From Aplectana chamaeleonis (taxonomy: Eukaryota > Nematoda > Chromadorea > Rhabditida > Cosmocercidae): DNA of 64,000 nt. The position numbers and the translations under genes were made by a program. The stretch is taken from assembly GCA_029168955.1 (NCBI GenBank), contig JAPDOI010000362.1, forward strand, positions 558,001-622,000. The letters are read 5' to 3'. This document shows positions 34,425 through 45,100 of this stretch, in pieces (position 1 is the first letter of the stretch; each line of letters starts with the position of its first letter). The notes beneath the pieces were generated by a model. That model ran no database searches. It was not told where the DNA came from and saw only the letters and a program-made list of their open reading frames with translations.

Positions 34425-34961
34425 AGGCATCGTACGCGCTGAAATCCACTTTCCATGTTTTATGCTCAATCCCTTCCTCGGGCCCCTGTGAGTACGCACA
34501 ACGAGCTTGGCTGCTCAGAAACGTACCATTGTGAGCATAGAGGAAGTGGAAAGTAAGGCATTCCGTCAAAAGGGGCCGGCCCTTCCGTCAGTCATTTGGC
34601 ACTTTCGCAATATTTGAGCAGAACGTCGCGTCGCTAAGTACAGGGCATGCCACTGTACGCTGACGCACCGTCGGACGAAAGTGGCATTATCGACTGGAAA
34701 TTTCTCGTCACACAACGAGCGATTGCTTACAACCCTGCGCCAATGGACGAATTGTAGAACTGTTCCTTGCGCCATCCGCGTAACTATCCCGAGTCGATGC
34801 CGGCGCGAATTTCAAACGATTTGCAGAAGGTTTTTAAAATGGTTCTTTCTTGAAAAGTTAACGTTTTCGAGGGGGCTTCTCACTAACTTTAGTTACTATA
34901 GGGGTGTAACAACTCAAAAACGCTCAAAAATGAGACATGGTTTCCAGCGCGTACGATGCCT
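34425..34961. mobile_element. TTAA-flanked TIR element 6 (537 bp)
   Basis: The ends AGGCATCGTACGCGCTG and (C)AGCGCGTACGATGCCT are exact complements, flanked by TTAA at 34421-34424 and 34962-34965. It shares the AGGCA tip with the other TTAA elements but has its own inner terminal sequence. The interior is non-coding. Confidence 0.75.
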
Positions 34962-34965
34962 TTAA

Positions 34966-35875
34966 GCAGGAAAAAATACAGAAAATCACGAACGTCTACC
35001 TCCTAGTATCTCATTTCGACAATCTAACTAATAATAGGCTAGTTAGATGGTGGAGACGGAAGTCTGTGGAATGGATCACCAACACAATTTCGCTTTAAAC
35101 GCCAAAACACTCCGTGCAAGATTTCAACCATTGTGCAGGATTGACCGGTGAGATTTAGAGACTAACTTCAACGCACAAAAACGAAATAGCAAAAACACAG
35201 TCACTTTCACAAAACTAGATCATCATAGATTTGCAACGAATTGAGAACCAAGAAGAGAACACCGGCCATTTCCAACGTTCCCCTTAAACTACCTGAAAAA
35301 ATTGGTTAGTGAACAAAAATGGAAGTAACCAGCATCCACAGAATTTAATTTAACAACGGAAACACAAAGCTGTTCAGCTGAGAAGCACAGCTGAGAAGCG
35401 AAGATTTGGCAAGCCGATCTCGAAAGTGGCATTACCGGGCATCGCATCGATCAGACTGAGCGTGACAGAATTGCTTGGCAGTTTATTTTTGAAGACGTCC
35501 GCGTCAAAAGCTCATCGAAACGGGGGGCAGGCGGGCATAGCAGGCTTGCCGAGGTTACGAAATCTTCACTTTGCGGGCCAAGAAATCGAGATTATTACAG
35601 TGCGTATCATAATCGCCCGCCCTCAAAATGTACGGAGATTCAACTGGGTGCGTCCAAAGTTTTCTGTCCGGGAAGTCGATATGTGAAGGACTGTAATCAG
35701 GCGGAAAGCATTGCCCATCATGCTCTGACCACTGCGGCAGGGAGGCAGAAAGCATTTTCGCAAAGCGCTTGCGGATATAATTCTGAAGACTGGTCTAGAA
35801 CAGTAGATTCGAGCTAATATTGAAACAACACAAAACCTATCAAGGATTTTCGTGAAGCTTTTGTGTTATCTTACT
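34966..35875. other. Intergenic stretch, nothing recognised
   Basis: Short frames only, including a GC-rich one at 35426-35686 that I cannot assign. No terminal repeats seen. Confidence 0.4.
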
Positions 35876-35879
35876 TTAA

Positions 35880-36427
35880 AGGCAGTGGTCGCTATCAAAT
35901 ATGCTTGTCGTCTCTTTATCTCTAAACCCTTTTCTGGGTCTCGAGTAGTAGGACCTATAAGAAAAAATCGCGAAAAAACCCCTGTTTTGGGCCAAATTTG
36001 AAACCTGAACTTTCTTGTCTTTTGATGGTGGACGAGCCCACACCACATCATCGTCATCGGTGACCTCTTATATCAAGAACATCAGCTGGCTTGAAATTGA
36101 ATTTCAATTAATGAAGCTTTGGATTTATGTACGCATCTAGTCAAAAACATTGATTGAAGTGATGCTTTCATTGATCAACTGTTTTTATTCGCTAAATTTG
36201 CATTTATTTCTTCCTCTGAATGTCGATGATTTTTGACTGCTCGGCATGAGACTGCGATCTTTTTCGTCATCGCTGTGCACGTGTGCACGAAACAGCTTCT
36301 TTGGTCCCTAGAAACTCTAATTCTGGCCCGTTCTTCATCGTTCTACCTTCATAGTTTTTCAGCTGTTTTTGATCTAAGCTGATTTTTGTAGGTTTTTCTA
36401 TATCGTTTTTCATCGTGACCATAGCCT
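35880..36427. mobile_element. TTAA-flanked TIR element 5 (about 548 bp)
   Basis: The ends AGGCAGTGGTCGC and the complement of GGTCACGATGA are partly decayed but remain flanked by TTAA (35876-35879 and 36428-36431). No coding capacity. Confidence 0.6.
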
Positions 36428-36431
36428 TTAA

Positions 36432-37655
36432 CCTGACCGGGAGTGAGACAAACAAGGGGCCACCATTCCATTTTCACAAGCATAGTATTTGCAAAAAGCT
36501 CTTGCAAACGCGCTCCGTGGGCCGGATCTTCATGCGCTTCGATTGGGTTGTCTATTGTCAATTTGAGACGCACTCTTGTCAATGTCGTAGCCTAGCTGCC
36601 CTCAAAAGTTGAAGCAAAGCAAACCTGTGCGCAGTGATTGACAACTGCTAGTTACACGCTAAGTCCCACATTTTGCCAACCTTCGCGGCATCCCATAGGT
36701 GTTCAGTTGATCCAGGTGATGCTAAGGCGAGGCAAGAACTAGAAGGCATTCTGAAACAGACAATCATTGCAGTGCGTATTTAATGAGCACGCAGACTGAA
36801 TATCCAATGAGCGTTGAGAGTATTGCCTCTGAGAGATCCTTAAAATGTGTTCTTGCCGTCCTGAAGACATACGTAGTTCTAGATGGCTTCGAGTGGTGAA
36901 CAATTTCTGCGATTCTCCAAATGAGCCGTAGGCGCAAAAGGCCACATTTTATTTTTTTATCAATATTTTTGGGATGCGTGTGTCCTTCTAGTAGACAAAA
37001 ACGGTAAAAGAGTGTCTTTAGAACTTGTGAAGGGAATCAAGGACGAAAGTAGCCGATAGTGGCGCTCCAGTTTGGAAAAATGTCGTATTTTTTTCGGAAA
37101 TGTCCTAGAATTTCCTTGGTTAAATGCTGGTTGGCAGCAAATCGTGCCCTGCTAGCAAATTGTGCCATATGACTGAGGGAAGGAAGGTGGGTCTCTTTTG
37201 ACTGGATCTGAGACACTCTGCCTCCTACATCTTCACAATAATGCGTGTTGAGCCAACAGATTCTCCTGCGTTCTCAGACGGCCCCAAGCAAATAATCAAA
37301 CACGAAAAAGCAAGCAACCTTCTCTTTTTTAAACTCATCAAAGACATTATTAAACACAGTGATGCAAATCAAAGCAGTACCGTCGTCGGCTTGAAACTAT
37401 TTGGTGGGGGGGGCACTCGAGAAAATGAAATGATTTATGAATAAAATGAAAATTTGGGGCTGATAGCATCTGTATGATAGCGTTATCATTCATTGTCTTC
37501 GTGGAGACTCCATGGAAATACTTCGACTTCTAAAAGTGGTATCATTTATTCTCCAACTGAATCCTGAGGAATGTAGGTATGGAGCTTCGGGAAGGATGGC
37601 TCATTCTCGTCACGGCTCTTTGGATTTCTTAGTTTTTACTTCGATCTTGTTATAG
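36432..37655. other. Intergenic stretch, nothing recognised
   Basis: No gene or clear repeat is recognised. A G8 run is at about 37405. Confidence 0.4.
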
Positions 37656-37672
37656 TGGAGTCCACCAAGAGT

Positions 37673-37834
37673 GTCTCATTTACCTATCAATACGAAGCGG
37701 TCGGCTGGGAATCAATGTGCATGAATCCCATACCAGCACGCTCGATACCGATTGAGCGAGAGCGGTTGTGCTGCAATAAGTTTCATGTTCATTGATCTCC
37801 AATCGACCGCTTCTCATTGATAAATAAATGAGAC
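37673..37834. mobile_element. 162-bp imperfect palindrome
   Basis: gtctcatttacctatcaatacgaagcggtcg at the left pairs with cgaccgcttctcattgataaataaatgagac at the right, with a few mismatches. The right-hand phrase 'cattgatctccaatcgaccgctt' resembles 13645-13663. Confidence 0.6.
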
Positions 37835-37849
37835 CTCAGAGGATCGCGG

Positions 37850-38420
37850 GGTCGTAACGGAGCACAATAGGCTTTCACCTCGACGAGGATAGCGAGGGCA
37901 GCACGAGGGGAAGAGCTGCTGCTCGAGCAGCACGTGCTGCCTTTGTGCTGCTCTTAGCAGCACGTGCTGCCCTCGTCCTCCATTTGTCGCCTCAGCTGCT
38001 GCTCTTTTTTGTGGCAATTGTAGTGAGGTAACATTGCTCAAAGTGGTCTGTTTGGACAGCTACGAGCATATTTACAATCAGCATGGGGACTTCTTTGTTT
38101 TGAGCATGCACATACATATAGACATCTGATTAGTTATATGTGAATTCACCAATTCTCTTTTGTCCCCCGAGCAAGGTGTATGGAATCTAAGCAATCGATT
38201 AATCTTCATTTCAGACGATCGTGGGCTGTCAAGGAGCGCAACTATCTCTCACTTCTACTAGAATAGCGAGAGCAGCACAAGGGGACGAGCTGCTGCTCGA
38301 GGAGCACGTGCTGCCCTCCTTCTCCAATTGTCGCCCTAGTTGCTGCTCTGTGTTGTGGCCAGCTTAGTGTGGTAACACTGCTCAAAGTGGTCCTGTAGGT
38401 AACTACGACCATACTCATGA
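37850..38420 (+). repeat. Tandem duplication with cagcacgtgctgc palindromes
   Basis: 37870-38060 and 38250-38420 are similar, in the same order: 'agcgag(g/a)gcagcac(g/a)a', 'gagctgctgctcga', 'gcacgtgctgcc', 'gttgctgctct', 'tgtgg', 'ggtaaca(t/c)tgctcaaagtggtc'. Part of the phrase (cacctcgacgag, cgtgctgccct) is shared with the minisatellite repeat at 40700-41215. Non-coding. Confidence 0.6.
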
Positions 38421-38604
38421 TTCACATGGAGAGTTCTTCCCTTTTAAGAACATGAACATGCCCACTTCCTGGGAAGTTGTATTGAGTTAACACAACCCAT
38501 CGATCTCCAGCCCTATCACACGGAATACCTTGAAGGCAGTGCTCACGATCAAAACACTTCGGGTTTCCAACGTAAATCGAAAGACCCGGGGCTCAATTCA
38601 TCAA

Positions 38605-38945
38605 TAGTGCCGAAAAAACGGCTAAGAACGATCACAAAATAGCCCTATACGGTCCCAAACTTGAATGTCCGCTCACGCCACGCCCACTTCCTCAACGGCT
38701 ACCGATAAAAGTGTCTGACTGAAGTGACCCGACTATAAAAAGGCAACGGATTATCAAATGGGGTAAGTTTTATTGAGCGGAGTGGATTGTAACCTCCTGG
38801 ATGTATGTTGTTACCCCTAAGGCCGGGTTTTCAGTAGTTTACGGATCGGAACCGGTTGAAAGGAGTGGGCGTGGCGTGAGCGGAACACTCAGGTTTAGGG
38901 CCGCACAGGTTTTTTATGCTCGTTCGTAGCCGTTTTTCTGACATT
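38605..38945. mobile_element. MITE-like foldback (about 340 bp)
   Basis: The left arm (aaaacggctaagaacgatca ... cgctcacgccacgcccactt) pairs with the right arm (gagtgggcgtggcgtgagcg ... cgttcgtagccgttttt). A GGCAGTGCTCACGATC block of the TTAA family lies just outside at 38533, but its partner was not found. Confidence 0.6.
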
Positions 38946-38949
38946 GCTG

Positions 38950-40620
38950 GTGTTTTCATATTTTTGGATCAGTGAGTGCATCGGAATGATTTTCGCATAC
39001 CTTCCCCGCTGTACACTTTTTCGACAGTCCTGTTATCAGGTCGACTGTACCAACATCTGTTGCTCGCAAAAAAACAATAGAGGAAGTTGAAGTCAAACGA
39101 TATCTCCTCATGAATCTGCAGCAAAGGTTTGTCAATTCAATGCCAGTTTGTCTTCGAGTTAAAGACCAGGCGCCGCCCGCTCGCTGTCGACCAAGACACG
39201 CTGCCATCCAATCGCGAAATCGCCGCGACCTGACGCTACTAACTGCCAACTGCTCGAAGCCATTTTTCAACACTTTCATTTCATCTTTCATCTCCATCTC
39301 CTTTCTATGACTCAATCTTAGGCTAAATGCGCGGTGGCGGCCAATGATTTGTGCGGGTAGCTCACTTTTATCAGCGCGCGACCTCTCAGACGTGGTACTT
39401 TTATGCAAGATTCACATTTTCGTTGCATCAAGTCTTCAAAAAAATCTTTTGGTATTTCACTGATTACCAAATTAAACGTTGTTTCACTCTGAAGAAAATG
39501 TCAATTTAAAATTTAAAATGGCACACTCGAGAAAAGAAGTTCCTTGCGAGCAATTTAAACGGTTCAGCCCGGCTAAAAAACAGATGAATCGTTCTGGAAA
39601 AAGGGATGAGTCGTCCTTCTGATTGGATGGTGGTTGTGTAAAACCGGCTAAAAATTCGAGAGGCGTTCGGCTCTTCGAGAACGATTTTTTTAGCGTGTTT
39701 TTTCAGATTTGCAACATTTTGTTTTTTTTTTAAATCTCGAAGGTGTAAACGGAAAATTTTAAAAAATCACCTTCTCACTCTGAAATGCGTTTCCTTGAAC
39801 TTAAACTTTACTCGCATTTTTGCAGAAAAACCACTTGTTTCGGTTTAATGTCAGAAACTTGTATTTTTCAAATGCTGAGCGGCGATGGTTTGCCAAAAAT
39901 TAGGCGAAATGGGGAATACATACCTTTTCTTCACGAAAAGCACAATGCTCACAGAATTCAAAGCCGACACTTTCAAAAACAACCTTTCAATGAAAATAAT
40001 AATTCGAACTCTTCCGAAAAATATCCACGGTAATAATTTAGAAATAAGAAAAAATGTTCAAGAAATTCTAAAATCGTTGTTTTTTGGAAGAGAAGAAATC
40101 AACCCTGAAAGTTCCTCTAAACAGTGCTAATTTCAGCGACTCAGAAATATTTTGAGGGGGTCTTTATTCTTGGAATATGTGGATATAACTTTTTTTTACA
40201 AAGAAAGTCATAATTCTACAAGTGGAAACTCTGAAAAAATTGGTATGGGGTTCCCAAAACTAATCTCAGATTGAACAGTTTCACATGTAAGACTGGTTCA
40301 GCATTCATCCCCTTGAAATTAGATTTGGAGAATGTACCCCGTTCTTTTCCTGCTTTCAAACGCAAAGCTTCTAGTATTTTTCTTGCGTGGTATTTTTTCA
40401 ATTTGTTTTTCTGCTGTATCATACTCTACGCCCGTTTTTTCACGTCCACCTTATGTAGTGTATTGATAAAAAATAAATAAATAAATCGTTTTTCAAAATG
40501 AGAGAAACGTATTATCACGCCTAATTCACATCTCTACAGTCTCGAAACCGAGTGAAAATCAATTATTGTTCAAGGTATAGAGAAATTCTGTGTCAAGAAA
40601 TGTTTTTGGAGACTCACAAT
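38950..40620. other. Intergenic stretch, nothing recognised
   Basis: A 150-codon minus-strand frame (39408-38956) and short AT-rich frames exist but resemble no family I know. The base composition of 39400-40500 is strongly AT-rich. No splice-consistent gene model was found. Confidence 0.4.
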
Positions 40621-40699
40621 CACTACTGACCGAGGCCTGTGTTGAACGGCCCTCGCAAAGTCGTGCCAGATACGAGGCCGCCTAGGGTGGGCATGAGAC

Positions 40700-41215
40700 A
40701 GCCCGTAATGGCAACATCATTTCCATCAGCTGTAGCGAAGATCAAGGGATACAATCAAGGATAAATAAGCCGTTGTAGATATGAATGAGCCTAAATGAGG
40801 TCTCTATTTTTGATAGGTCGACCCAGCACTGATGCTGAGCTCGACATATCCCCTGCGGGAAAAGGATTATGAGAAAGAAAGGAAAGATCATAAATGAAGA
40901 GCAGCAGTTGGGGCCACAATGAAGACCAGCAGTTGGGGAGAGAAGAGCAGCAGTTGGGGCCACAATGAGGAGCAGCATTTGGGGCCACAATGAAGAGCAG
41001 CAGTTGGGGCGACGACTGGAGCAGTTGGGGCGACTGTAGCAGCAGGTGGGGCAACTATACGAGCAGCAGTTGGGGCAATGAGCGGAGCAAGAGGACACAA
41101 CGTGCTGCCCTGGGCAGCAGTTGGGGGAACGAAAGGGGCTTACACCTCGACGAGTAAATGCGTCAGTAATCCCTTCGTGCTGCCTTACTAAGCCGCGAGT
41201 ATCTGAGACACTCTT
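40700..41215 (+). repeat. Dispersed repeat with minisatellite, copy 2
   Basis: Same-orientation relative of 2690-3200, with a longer run of the unit gagcagcagttggggccacaat. At least seven degenerate units are visible between 40895 and 41090. The Cys/Pro-rich translation on the minus strand is a by-product. Confidence 0.7.
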
Positions 41216-41299
41216 GGTGGACTCCACCATATATATTTAGAACCGGTGGTGCTGTTTTCCTACATTATAGTCCAAGCAGATCCTCAACTGCTGACCCCT

Positions 41300-44200
41300 G
41301 GAGAAGAACGGTGTGTGAATGAGGATACACCGCTCTCCACTTCTTTTTTACCCCTACCCTTTATCAACTAGCTATCAATAATTTTGTTTACGAGAGCCAT
41401 CCTTCCCGAAGCTACTCACACAAAGAATGCGCTTCTCGCGCTCGGAGGCGGGCTCAATCTCACGAGGCTCATCAGCCGCGGCCAGGGAGTAGGAGGTGGA
41501 GAGGGAGTCCCGCATCGCGCGAGCGGTCGCGGCGCGGAAACGCACTGCTGGTGAGCCCTTCTTGCCCCTGCAGATCACCCGTCGCTTTGTTACAGGACTA
41601 GCCCTCCACGATCCTCTTTAATCCCTAAAACTTTTCATTTGTTGTAGTAGCATAGTACGACTTGTACATAGTATTATAGCGAACCACTGCATACTGACGT
41701 CGTACCTTACCCTATCGCCTCGAAATGAAGCATAAGCCCAAATATTTGTTTTTAATGCAACGAACACATGCAAGTATAGTCTTTATGATCGAAATTCTCT
41801 TAAAATACTCATAACAATAGCATAACAACGGGAAAAGCATAGATTAGAACAATATAACCAGTATTCATACATAGGACTTTGGATTTTGAACATAAATGGG
41901 AACTAAATTATTAAAAATAAAACAACAACATCAGAAACGTTTAAAAACTAGTAGCAAATATTTTAACAAGGTTTCCACAAACGGGTTTCGAACCAGAATA
42001 ACAATGATAGATAGTTACGTAAGGTGCACAAAATCACAATGCTTAAAGCAACTTGACTAAACGGCTTGTTTTCTATCCTTTGGTAGACATGAGACTCGCA
42101 AGATACCCCGCTTTTACATTTTTTTTGTTGGGTTCGCTCATTTTAGGGCTCATATTTTTATTATAAATGTTTTCCTAGCTTATGGAGCTCGGAGCCACAC
42201 AGTCACTCAAGTACTATCCTTTTATCGCACTTCGTTGTTTTTGGACTGAGATGACAATTAACCCAGCATTTTCGCTAGAGATTTTTCTGATCCTTTTTTT
42301 ACACGGCTACACGTACCATAAGCTGAACACAAAGTCAAGAACAAAGGCTTGAACAGTGAAATAAGGAAACGGTGAGAGAAAAAAATATGAAAAAAAAACG
42401 AAATGTGTCCGTCTACTCACGACTGACATTCATTTATGCATCTAAGCGCCTCAGAGATATCTAGGAGATCTAATTTCGCAACAAATGAGAACTTAATTGT
42501 TTTGTGAGGCTGCAAAATTGAGAAAAATTCCAAACGTTTTTCAAAAGAGCTCGGAAACTCCCTTCTTCTTCCCTTTATCGAATTTTTCTACCACCACCGC
42601 ACTTGGCTAAGCTCCAGTGGCTGAGCGAGCAGGTCCAAGGAAGATGCAGGGTACTGGAGGAAGTTTCCCAGAAAGAGGTTTTCCCGAAGTTTTTCAAGAG
42701 TTTTTTTCAAAGGTTTCTTTTTTTTTGCTAGGCGACTACTAACATCCGTCACGGCCTTGGAATCCATCACTTCCCAGACTGTAGACGCGGCTTCTTCGAA
42801 CGATGCTGAAATAGATGTTAAAGGTGTAAAAAGTAAAAGCAGTTGATGGTGTCATATGCGAGTAAATACAAAAGAAAAACCCACATCAGCTGGAAGATGC
42901 TAATGTTCGCCATCGACAATCCTGTGCTTGAACGAGCGAATACCTTGTCTGGAAAATTTCACGACATGGTACAGTCCGAACAGCAGTTGAGATGAAACCA
43001 GGTTGAAGAAACTCACAGCGTCTTGTACAAAGCTTTGAAGAAGTGTGTTCTCCACCCCATACGGTCCGCTAACTGCCTCAGGGTCGCCAAGCGCTGCTCT
43101 TCGAGCTTTCCAAGGGACATAAAGCTGAAAAGAATAGTTCGAGCGTAACCTTGTAAAATTGAAAGATTTGGTTTGTACGCTACCCTGTATTCGGGAGTTA
43201 GGTCACCAAGCGCTGACCAGCTCCTCGTCGCCAAACCCAAGGATGTCAAAGGCGAACTCTGGAAAAGTGATGGCATCACAAGGGAATTGAAACAGAAATG
43301 GTGAAAGGTAGTCTGGTAAAACTAACCAATCATGAAGTTTCAGTTTCACGAAGAGTTGAAATCATGATATTCGCTGTCTTCAACCTATCGTTGTTTTCCA
43401 TACGGTTAGCAACATGATATTTCGTCTCAATGCACAAAGCGTCGGTCACCTGGATTCCCGAGCTACTGATATGACCGGAAACAAAGCGAAGAACCCAAAG
43501 GTTCGGGTGAAAAAACAGAGAAACTCGGGCTTTGCATTGGTCGAAACTGGTCATAAATAGAGGAATTTTGCCTGAAAACCCCGAATTGAGGTTTCGTTCA
43601 GTGAAAACAGAAAAATTTCGGCTGAAAATTCAGGAATCACCAAGGTACCTGTCTGATTTGATATGAAATCGGAAAATTAGGTTGGAAGACTTTGTGACCT
43701 CAAAGTTCAACGGAATTTGGTTGAAAATTAACAAATTTGTGTTCCAATTTTGAGAATGACCGAATCTGGGTTGAAATTCGGCTAATTTCGTTTTGAAGTT
43801 GACGGATTCAATTCGGGAATCAGGAAATTTGGCCGAAAATCCACTACATACCAGCTTCAAAATGAATTTTTTTGTTGAAAATTAACAGTTATAGATCACA
43901 TGCATGACGAATGTGGAATTAGATAGACAAATTGGAATAAAGTTTGCGAAGCCAGGTTACAAAGCGGATGACTGAAGTGATAAATCGACAACAATGGTAC
44001 GAATTGGTTTCGGAATGGCGAATATGAAGTTCAGGTCAATGAATTTGGATGGAAACAGACGAATGTGGGCGATATATTTAAGATTCAGATAGGAATTGGC
44101 TTATTCAAGAGAAAAATCGGTGAAAAAACATCAGTTTCGTGAGCTACATACACGGGGACACGAAAGGCTTAGAAAAGGGAAAAGTCAAAATGAAGCATGG

Positions 44201-44400
44201 GATTTCGGCCGCAAATCGCTTCCAGCAAATCGTTCTCATTGCAGCGCGAAAACTGTATCGGAGCGCAGTTGCGAATCCGAGCGGGTGTTCGATATAATGC
44301 CACGCACGCTGCCTATCGTTTTCCATCTCCCGCTCGCATCCAAATGCACCGAATGTACTCAAATTCCGAGCGCGAGAAGCGCATTATTTGTGCGAGTACA
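41300..44400. other. Gene-poor stretch with some unassigned exon-like blocks
   Basis: Minus-strand blocks with acceptor- and donor-like borders lie at about 43258-43186, 43124-43021, 42961-42892 and 42807-42588 (ends VRWW, stop). They are open, but the phases do not join into one frame in any way I tried, so this may be a decayed gene or chance. 43560-43900 is a loose repeat of gaaaat/gaattcgg phrases. 41401-41440 and 44370-44400 share a gagcgcgagaagcgcatt motif. Confidence 0.3.
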
Positions 44401-44412
44401 TACCTATAATTC

Positions 44413-44565
44413 AGTTCCGCAATCGCGTTCAGTCCTCTTTATTACAATCGTAGAAGCGAAGCGGTTGTTTTTGAAAAAAATCAACTAGAATCATTCTCCA
44501 AACGACCGCTTCGCTTCTATGATTATGATAATGAGACTTAGCGGACTGAACGCGATTGCGGAACT
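44413..44565. mobile_element. 153-bp near-perfect palindrome (MITE)
   Basis: agttccgcaatcgcgttcag and its complement form the ends. Further in, tagaagcgaagcggttgttt pairs with aacgaccgcttcgcttcta. The arms cover almost the whole element. A similar gcggttgtttttg core occurs at 2283. Confidence 0.75.
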
Positions 44566-44869
44566 AGATCATGCATTCCAATCCCCCCCCCCCAAATAGC
44601 GTCATACCCCGTCGTCAGCACCAAGACAAAGATGCGTCGAAGGTTAAGGCTACCGCGACCAGCTATTCACTTGACTACTGTCTTTTCGAAGGATAATATA
44701 GGGCTCCTCATAGATTTTAGTCTAAAGAGTGAAGGTTGCCGCCGCAGTAGATCGCCGCACGCAATCCAAACCCAGTTGACCGGTGGCGTCGCCAACGCCG
44801 CAATGATTGCGTCTGGCCAATCCAAGTGACTAAACCTGATCAAGGGATAATCCGGTTTCGCTCCCTTTA

Positions 44870-45100
44870 ATCGATGAAAAGGCAGGATAACAACACAAAG
44901 AATAACGCTGTCATGTGATGAAGCGATAATTAACTATAAAAACCACCGCTAGGACGTGTGACTGAAGTGCAATTATACAGGCCGAGTGCGAAACAGACGG
45001 CTTTAGCAGAGACAGAAATGGAACCAAATGTCGCACCGCCCTCTGTGGGCATCAATGCGTTTCATAATCACAGCAACACGCTCACTGAGCGCCGATCTAG
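44870..45100. repeat. Old dispersed repeat related to 28940-29215
   Basis: Matched phrases in the same order include 'aaaacc(a/t)c(c/t)gctaggac', 'agaaat(g/a)gaaccaa' and 'aacacgc(t/a)ctcag'. The similarity is moderate, so boundaries are approximate. Confidence 0.4.

Larger units (their letters stand above)
37656..41226. repeat. 3.6-kb interval bounded by a perfect 23-bp inverted repeat
   Basis: 37656-37678 (starting tggagtccaccaagag) is exactly complementary to 41204-41226. The right copy belongs to the dispersed minisatellite repeat and the left copy to the palindrome at 37673-37834. The interval may therefore be a composite or rearranged element rather than one transposon. No transposase was seen between the ends. 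Confidence 0.4.

Noticed and set aside
40742..41230. 162-codon Cys-rich minus-strand frame
   Set aside because: It is the second copy of the minisatellite repeat. It has no signal peptide, splice context or conserved frame beyond the tandem unit.
43186..43258. Myosin-like motif (FDILGFGDEEL) in an alternative frame
   Set aside because: Only about a dozen residues match and the frame stops at once, with no neighbouring myosin exons.
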